DNA of 64,000 bases, taken from contig CM057449.1 of the NCBI GenBank assembly GCA_016271365.2, forward strand, positions 1,562,854,501 to 1,562,918,500, given 5' to 3'. How positions within the stretch are numbered: position 1 is the first letter of the stretch; the number at the start of each line of letters is the position of its first letter. A program made the position numbers and the translations under genes. The notes beneath the pieces are model-generated. The model saw nothing but the letters and a program-made list of their open reading frames with translations. It made no database searches and was not told the DNA's origin. Shown one piece after another: positions 58,477 through 64,000 of this stretch. This DNA is from Neoceratodus forsteri (Eukaryota > Chordata > Ceratodontiformes > Ceratodontidae).

Positions 58477-59795
58477 TTAATCTACCTCAATGATAGGATT
58501 TGGTGTGCTCCCTACTGGCTTTAGAGGTACTGCAGTCATGTCCCTCATGTGACTGGAAGATGTAGCTCTAGAGTCTGGATCTTGTACTTTGGACAGTAAC
58601 AAATGGTTTATATGCACTTTGTGCACTCTTGAGCCTATCTGAACCAAATAAATCCAAGGCCCACATTTCCTTACAATGGTTCTACACTCCCATTTTTCCT
58701 TCCCCTCTAGAAAACAATGTACTTTCACCTTGTCCTGAGGTTTGAGTTCAAACATATTTTACTGATGCTTGTCATGCTGTGGTTTTTCCCTCTCTTGTTT
58801 GGCTTCAGTGGTTCTCTGAAGGCTTGACTTAAGCAAAGTAAATGCATTTGTGAGCTGACACTTCAAGAACAATTCAGCTGGTGAACAACCTGTAACTGAA
58901 TGTGTGGTGTCTCAACACATAAAAAAGAAGTTTACCAGGCAGTGTTGCATTGACTGTTTGGCCCTGTCATGATCTACACTTAGCACCGGCTTTGTAAGGG
59001 CCTTTTTTTAGTGCTTGCACACTTTGTTCTGTAGCCCCATTTGAAACTGGATGGAAGGGAGGTACACGAGTATATTTAATTTCATTGGAATTCATGAACT
59101 GTTGAAATTCAGCTGAGGTAAACAGGGGCCCATTATTGGACACTACTGTACTTCCTCAGGCATGCCATATGATGTAAGCAGATTCCGTAGTGTCTCTATT
59201 GTCTTGGCAGTTGTTACTGTGGACATTAAGAGCACCTCCAGCCATTTAGAATGACTGTCCACAATGACAAAAAAGTACTGCTCATCTTTTTCAGCAAAAT
59301 CAATTTGGATCTGCCAGACTCATGTGGGCCATTTCCAGGGATGAAGGAGTACCACTGGTGGTATGTTCTGAACCACCATGCACACTTCACAACTGTGCAG
59401 CCTCTACTCAATGTCTTTTTGTTTAGTTCTGGCCACCAGAAGTAGCTCCTTGCTAGGGCCATCATCGTGCACATATCCTTGGATGTCCACTGTGCCAGTC
59501 CTCCATTAAACTGGCCCTATAACCTAGGGGCACAATAATATGCAGTCCCCACAGTATGCAGCCCTGCCCTGTTGAAAGCTGATTTCTTTGGGTAAAATAG
59601 TGATGTAGTGTCGTGTTGGTCACATAACCAGGCCAGCCATTTAGGGTGAATTCCCACACCTGTGAAAGAATAAGATCCTTACGCGTCCCGTCTGTGATGT
59701 CTCTTGATGACACAGGTAATTCCCCAACACAGGAAAAGAAAAAAACATCTGCTTCTTCAGCTGGGGTTGCCTGTCCTTGGCATGGCAACTAGAGA
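58477..59795 (-). pseudogene. Ty3/gypsy integrase region (pol C-terminus), broken
   Basis: Right to left. ADVFFFSCVGELPVSSRDI and then TRKDLILSQVWEFTLNGWPG are the linker after RNase H. HSGHPRICAR followed by MALARSYFWWPELNK holds the histidine part of the integrase zinc finger. VVKCAWW keeps only the first of its two cysteines. Core sequence follows as NGPHESGRSK, with the catalytic region poorly kept. The frame 58755-58477 gives the C-terminal domain, KWECRTIVRKCGPWIYLVQI and HKVHINHLLL, where gypsy integrases carry a GPxSYxV...HxDHL block. In a live element this inserts the cDNA into chromatin. Several stops; inactive. Confidence 0.85.
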
Positions 59796-59971
59796 TGTAG
59801 CGAGTTTAAATTTCACCGGCTCAGTGCCTGTGAAATGGGCACTTTGCATTGTCATTCTGCTATGCGGAGTGGCCAATATGAAAAGCTCACTTCACCTTGT
59901 AATTATTACTTCGTGTTGTCATTCTGCTTTAATGCAAAGTAAGGTAAAGTGACAACAATACTGGCAGCCCC

Positions 59972-60890
59972 CCACACACAGTCACCAGAATTAATGTGCA
60001 TCCCCAATATGCTATTGTCTTGTGCCCAGAAAATTCCCCAGTACTGATGAAGTGAAATGAGAGCACAACAAGAAATGCAAAGTCTCCTAGAATTAATGGC
60101 ACACACAGTCATGTGTGCAGTGGTCACACACAATCACCAGAATTAATGTGCATCCCTAAAATGCTACTGTCTTGTGTCCAGAAAATTTCCCAGTGCTGAC
60201 AAAGTGAAATGAGAGCATAACAAGAAATGCACAGTCTCCCAGAATTAATGGTGCACTCAGTCATGTGCGCAGTGGTCACACACACAGTCGCCAGAATTAA
60301 TGTGCATCCCCAAAATGCTACTGTCTTGTGTCCAGAAAATTCCCCAGTGCTGACGAAGTGAAATGAGAACATAACAAGAAATGCAAAGTCTCCCAGATGT
60401 AATGATGCACTCAGTCATATGCGCAGTGGTCACACACAGTCACCAGAATTAATGTGCATCCCCAAAATGCTAATGTCTTGTGTCCAGAACATTCCCCAGT
60501 GCTGACAAAGTGAAATGAGAGCGTATCAAGAAATGCAAAGTCTCCTAGAATTAATGCTGCACTCACTCATGCGTGCAGTGGTCACAGACAGTCACCAGAA
60601 TTAATGTGCATCCCCAAAATGCTACTGTCTTGTGTCTAGAAAATTCCCAGTACTGAGGAAGTGAAATGAGAGCATAACAAGAAATGCAAAGTCTCCCAGA
60701 ATTAATGGTGCACTTAGTCATGTGCACAGTGGTCACACACAGTCACCAGAATTAATGTGCATCCCCAAAATGCTACTGTCCTTTGTCCAGAAAATTTCCG
60801 ACTCCAGATGAAGAGAAATAAGAGCATAAAATGGAAAGAAAAGTCTCCATTTAATTCATGCCACACTCAGTCATGCATGCACACACTCCA
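59972..60890. repeat. Minisatellite, six ~152-bp units
   Basis: CCAGAATTAATGTGCATCC recurs near 59987, 60135, 60291, 60442, 60595 and 60745, spacings of 148-156 bases. Each unit also carries GCTACTGTCTTGTGTCCAG, AAGTGAAATGAGAGCATA and CAGTCATGTGTGCAGTGGTC. Units differ by scattered substitutions; the last is the most divergent. Confidence 0.95.
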
Positions 60891-61250
60891 ATAAGAACTA
60901 CAGTATGTCCCCTGCTGCTGCTTTTGGAATTTCATGTAATGCCTCTTGACCTGACAAGGCTGATGCACATTGTCTTGCCAAATGATGTGCTACAAGAATA
61001 ACCCAACCATTGAGTTAACCATCCATGATGATGTGATAATGCTGTTGGTTGCCCAATGTCTGCTGCACTGACCCCCAACAGGAAGGATAACCTCTGTGTG
61101 TACACTAATACTACCCTTGGTAAGTTAAAGTACCTGGTCCCATCATGGTTTTCCACAGAACCTGAGTTGACCTTAAATGTTCATATCCATTATATATATA
61201 TATATATATATACACACGTAATCAATCATTGCTTTTTTTTTGTATCACAG

Positions 61251-61330
61251 GTCATATAGTCAAAATTGGGGTGTGCATTTCTTGGCTCGATGAGGAATTT
61301 TGGCATTGGAATACTGTCAAGTCAATGAAG
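61251..61330 (+). other. Exon-like segment with splice consensus
   Basis: A pyrimidine-rich tract ending in CACAG lies at 61231-61250 and an AAG-GTAAGTA donor follows at 61331. The 80 bases between are open and encode VKIGVCISWLDEEFWHW followed by NTVKSMK. I do not recognise a family. It could be an exon of a host or transposon gene, or chance. Confidence 0.3.
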
Positions 61331-61975
61331 GTAAGTATTTTTTTTGGGGGGCATTATTTAAAAAAGTTAAAAAAGATTCATCAATGTTTCGATCATCTTT
61401 ACGGGTATTCAGCGTATCATCAGAACTGAAAAAAAAAAAATAACTGCTGTGATTTGTGAAGAACGTGATTTGTCTCATGTTGAGTGTCTGGTGTGACATG
61501 ACCAATGATAATAAACTGTCCGGGAATGCAAATACCTACGGCTGTACTTCCCTGACCTATACAACACAAAACTACCTGATTTGAAAACTCATATCAACGA
61601 GTACAATGGTGATTGAAATCGAGACCCAAGATACTACGAAACAGGCTTACATAGAATTAACTACAAAAAAACTTACAGTTTTGTGATTCATGAATCGTGA
61701 CTGTGAAGATGAAGAACGCGATTTGTATCATGAGTGACTCATGGTGATTGCCCTGACTTAAAAATGCACATGAATGAGTACAATGTTCATGCAGAGATAT
61801 GCACCACACCAGTACTCTGAAGGAAAGGCAAACAAACAACTGTGACTAAAGTTACAGATGGAGATTGGGCCCTAAGGAGATGCAAATGCACAGACAGGTT
61901 AAACTTGCGCTGCACACTCAAGAGATGCAGACACAAAGGCACAACAACACTTAACCAGTGCTCACAAGTCACAAA

Positions 61976-62940
61976 TCCAAATCTGGAAAAGGCATCACAG
62001 GCAAACTTCAGTGGCTTCAGTGTATCATAATGCACTAAGACTTGATTGTTTAAAAGTTGCTGTTTGCATTTACCAAATGCCACTTCACATTTACCTAGTC
62101 ACTTCCAAAGCTTATCCCTCTGTAGTAGGTCACATAAAGTTTTCAGGGTAAATGCCAGGCCTTCCAAAAACCGACCATAGCAGTTCAGTAATCTGTGCCT
62201 TTTTCAGTAGTGGGGCACAATCCTTGCACTCCTGCTGCACGTCTCAGATATTTCACACTGGGCTGTAAAAACTTACATTTCTCCAGCTTTAGGACTCAAC
62301 CCGGGGAAGCACTTCATCCAGTACGATTGAATTTTCTCTCTTTATTGGCCCATGATCTAAATGTCATTTAGGAACCACACCACATGATCTAGCCATTGTA
62401 AAATTTGGTCCAGTACTGACTGAAAAAAACAGGAGCACTAGAAACTCCATATGGTAATCTGTGGTATCAGTGCAATCCCTGATGCATGGCTGTAGCCAAA
62501 TATTCCTCAGAATCTGAGTCCACTTCAAGTTGCTGATATGCATTTAACAAGTCCAGTTTTGTGAAACAGATCCCACTTGCCAGAGTGGCAAACAAACCTT
62601 CAGCATTTGGAAGTGCATGTCTCATCACCAATACATCGATTTATAGTAACTTTATAGTCACCATATATGTGAAGGGACTTGCCTGATTTGGGTACTACCA
62701 CAATTGGTGCTGCCCACCTACTTCACCCTGCCTTAGATATTATGCTGCTGCCTCTAACCTTGTGAACTCTTTTTCCACAGCCTCACAACGAGCATAAGGC
62801 ACAGGCTGCAGCTTGTGGAAAAAGGCTCTGCTCCAGTTTGCAACTTTATTTTAGCTTTAAAGATCTTTCTGGGCCCCATTATGGGTGAAATCACACTCTG
62901 TGCCACCTGGAAAATATTTGACCAATATAGTTTGATATGG
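61976..62940 (-). pseudogene. Ty3/gypsy reverse transcriptase and start of RNase H, broken
   Basis: Right to left. Weak polymerase N-part near 62700 is followed by TKLDLLNAYQQLEVDSDSEE near 62570. Next is a CFFQSVLDQILQWLDHVVWF block near 62390, after which the catalytic YLDD box has become FLND. RNase H then begins near 62090 with KCKQQLLNNQVLVHYDTLKP and the first catalytic aspartate in ACDA, and breaks off at about 61975. These enzymes copy the element RNA into DNA. The altered active site and stops make it inactive. Confidence 0.8.
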
Positions 62941-63190
62941 TAAAGCCAATTCCATCTCTGCAATGCTGGCCAATATCCCTTAGCTATAACCAGTGGCAAA
63001 ACCGTCGACTGCTCTCCATATGTAACTTGCACTTTTACTTTTCCAAGTAAAGTAGTTTCCACTCCTGAATCAATTTTGAATTGCAATGAGGTACTTGCCA
63101 AAGGAATATGGGGCACATTATATTTATAGACTGTCTCTAGAACTATTGTTACTGTTGTACCAGTGTCCAGCTGCATATTCACAGGTGTAC
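62754..63190 (-). pseudogene. Ty3/gypsy protease domain
   Basis: The 142-codon frame starting at 63182 reads MQLDTGTTVTIV, with the DTG catalytic motif of a retropepsin. It continues with a KVQVTYGEQSTVLPLVIAKG strand and WPALQRWNWL near the end of the domain, where family members have the LLGRNWL block. The enzyme would cut the Gag-Pol polyprotein as a dimer. The frame stays open into the linker towards the polymerase. Confidence 0.85.
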
Positions 63191-63194
63191 CATC

Positions 63195-64000
63195 TACTGT
63201 AAGTGCATTTTAATATTTATCCCTTTTCTGCCATCACTTACTGTGAACACTGTAAATAGCCTAAACAGTTATCTTCAGCAGTGCTGCTTGCCTCCAAACT
63301 CTCCCCTACACAGTGTGCTACAACTGGTGCCCTCCTGGTTTTACAGCTGTGTGCAATATGCTCAATTATGAGACACTGGTGGCATTTTTAATTTTTAAAT
63401 TTGCAGATGCTAGGTGAGTACATCCCGCCACACCTACAACAAGCTTGCTGACCTTCCATATTTATATTCTTTCTCACCTGAATTGATTTGGGCATCCCTC
63501 TTTTTTCATTATATCTTCTACTGGGGGACTGTTTAGCTGCTATAGCCACACTGCCCCACACTTTATGTACACCACAGGGCTGAAAAGTTATCTTTCCTGC
63601 CAGCTCCTGCGTATTTTTGAGGCCATTTCCATGATTAAAGCAATTTCTGAAGCAGATTGAAAAGTCAGGACCTTTTCAGAAAACAGACATTTTTGTATTG
63701 ATTCACTTTTTAAATCACACAGTAATCTGTCCCTGAGTGCTTCACTCAGGAAAGCTCCAAACTCGCAATCTGTAGAATGTTGCTTTAAGGCTACAATATA
63801 ATCAGCTGCTGTTTCACCATCTTTCTAATTTCAGTGATAAAATCAAAAGTGCTCTGCAATTATCTAAATTAATTAATTGATGCAGATGCAGTGATACTGA
63901 AATACAAATGTTTGTGGCATGCATCCTTCTCTGAGAGTCATGTGCCATCACTCGAAATCCCCTAGACCAGGAAGAAGCTTCCACATAGGAACTTGGCATC
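63195..64000 (-). pseudogene. Ty3/gypsy gag, C-terminal part (runs off the window)
   Basis: Right to left: a capsid-type helical stretch near 63760-63620 (EALRDRLLCDLKSESIQKCL, then SASEIALIMEMA). Near 63440-63360 come CRCGG...C and a clean CHQCLIIEHIAHSC knuckle (Cx2Cx4Hx4C), which binds element RNA. Protease begins shortly after. One stop lies between the two cysteine clusters. The 5' part of gag and the 5' LTR are beyond 64000. Confidence 0.8.

Larger units (their letters stand above)
59796..61975. other. Foreign ~2.2-kb segment splitting gypsy pol
   Basis: Gypsy reading stops near 59795 on one side and near 61975 on the other, within RNase H. The segment between holds a six-copy minisatellite, a (TA)n run (61191-61211) and an exon-like 80-base piece. 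It also has pairs of similar blocks (for example GAAGAACGTGATTTGT near 61459 and GAAGAACGCGATTTGT near 61711). No clear inverted or direct terminal repeats were found, and about 330 bp of gypsy RNase H is also missing, so insertion plus deletion is likely. Confidence 0.5.

Noticed and set aside
59972..60890. CRISPR-like periodic repeats.
   Set aside because: The whole 152-bp unit is repeated with no variable spacers, and the context is a vertebrate genome; this is a minisatellite.

Overview
This is a gene-poor stretch of vertebrate nuclear DNA. I find no convincing host protein-coding gene and no RNA gene; almost everything I can name is a transposable element or a fossil of one. Vertebrate CR1, L2 and L1 LINEs, CORE-type tRNA-derived SINEs, a hAT element with 8-bp target duplications, LTR elements with possible tRNA-Pro-like primer sites and a Ty3/gypsy element occur together. 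Many palindromic MITEs with TTAA-type ends add to the picture. This mix fits a large, repeat-rich amphibian genome; I would guess a caecilian, but that is inference from repeat style, not from a marker gene.

Layout. 0-5.4 kb: an L2 reverse-transcriptase fragment (-) split by an L1 3' end (+), then unassigned sequence, then a CR1 3' end (-). 5.5-10.2 kb: a complete LTR element on the minus strand (two LTRs, 4-bp target duplication, polypurine tract) with no recognisable gag or pol. 10.4-11.4 kb: a Harbinger-like DNA element. 12.4-15.5 kb: an old LINE split by a younger L2, which is itself split by a minus-strand retroposon. 15.5-19.2 kb: a 1.9-kb LTR carrying a SINE, a possible primer-binding site and an unrecognised ORF with a paired-CxxC motif. 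19.3-22.5 kb: a 3.3-kb foldback element with nested palindromes.

22.8-26.3 kb: a mosaic of repeated ~290-bp units, a palindromic MITE and a CR1 fragment. 26.9-32.0 kb: CR1 (-) followed by a second LINE (-) with RT and endonuclease remnants. 32.2-34.5 kb: a hAT element. 34.6-35.5 kb: a 5'-truncated L1 (-) with 13-bp target duplications. 35.5-41.9 kb: mostly unassigned, with an L1 fragment, TTTA-tailed repeats, MITEs and a Harbinger-like element. 41.9-43.5 kb: a second copy of the 15.5-kb LTR, preceded by a polypurine tract. 43.5-48.0 kb: DNA-element-like sequence, a second set of the 290-bp units, a SINE and LINE fragments. 49.2 kb: a near-perfect 170-bp hairpin.

50.4-54.1 kb: a decayed gag-bearing retroelement. 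54.1-54.8 kb: three palindromic MITEs in a row. 54.9-56.8 kb: a fairly well preserved L2 (+). 57.1-57.6 kb: an insertion with 19-bp direct repeats. 57.8-64.0 kb: a Ty3/gypsy element on the minus strand running off the window end. Its pol is split by about 2.2 kb of foreign DNA holding a six-copy 152-bp minisatellite and an exon-like segment.

The window reads as a stratigraphy: where one element interrupts another, the target duplications give relative ages. The least explained items are the ORF cluster at 17.7-19.0 kb, the coding-empty LTR element at 5.5-10.2 kb, and the foldback structure.
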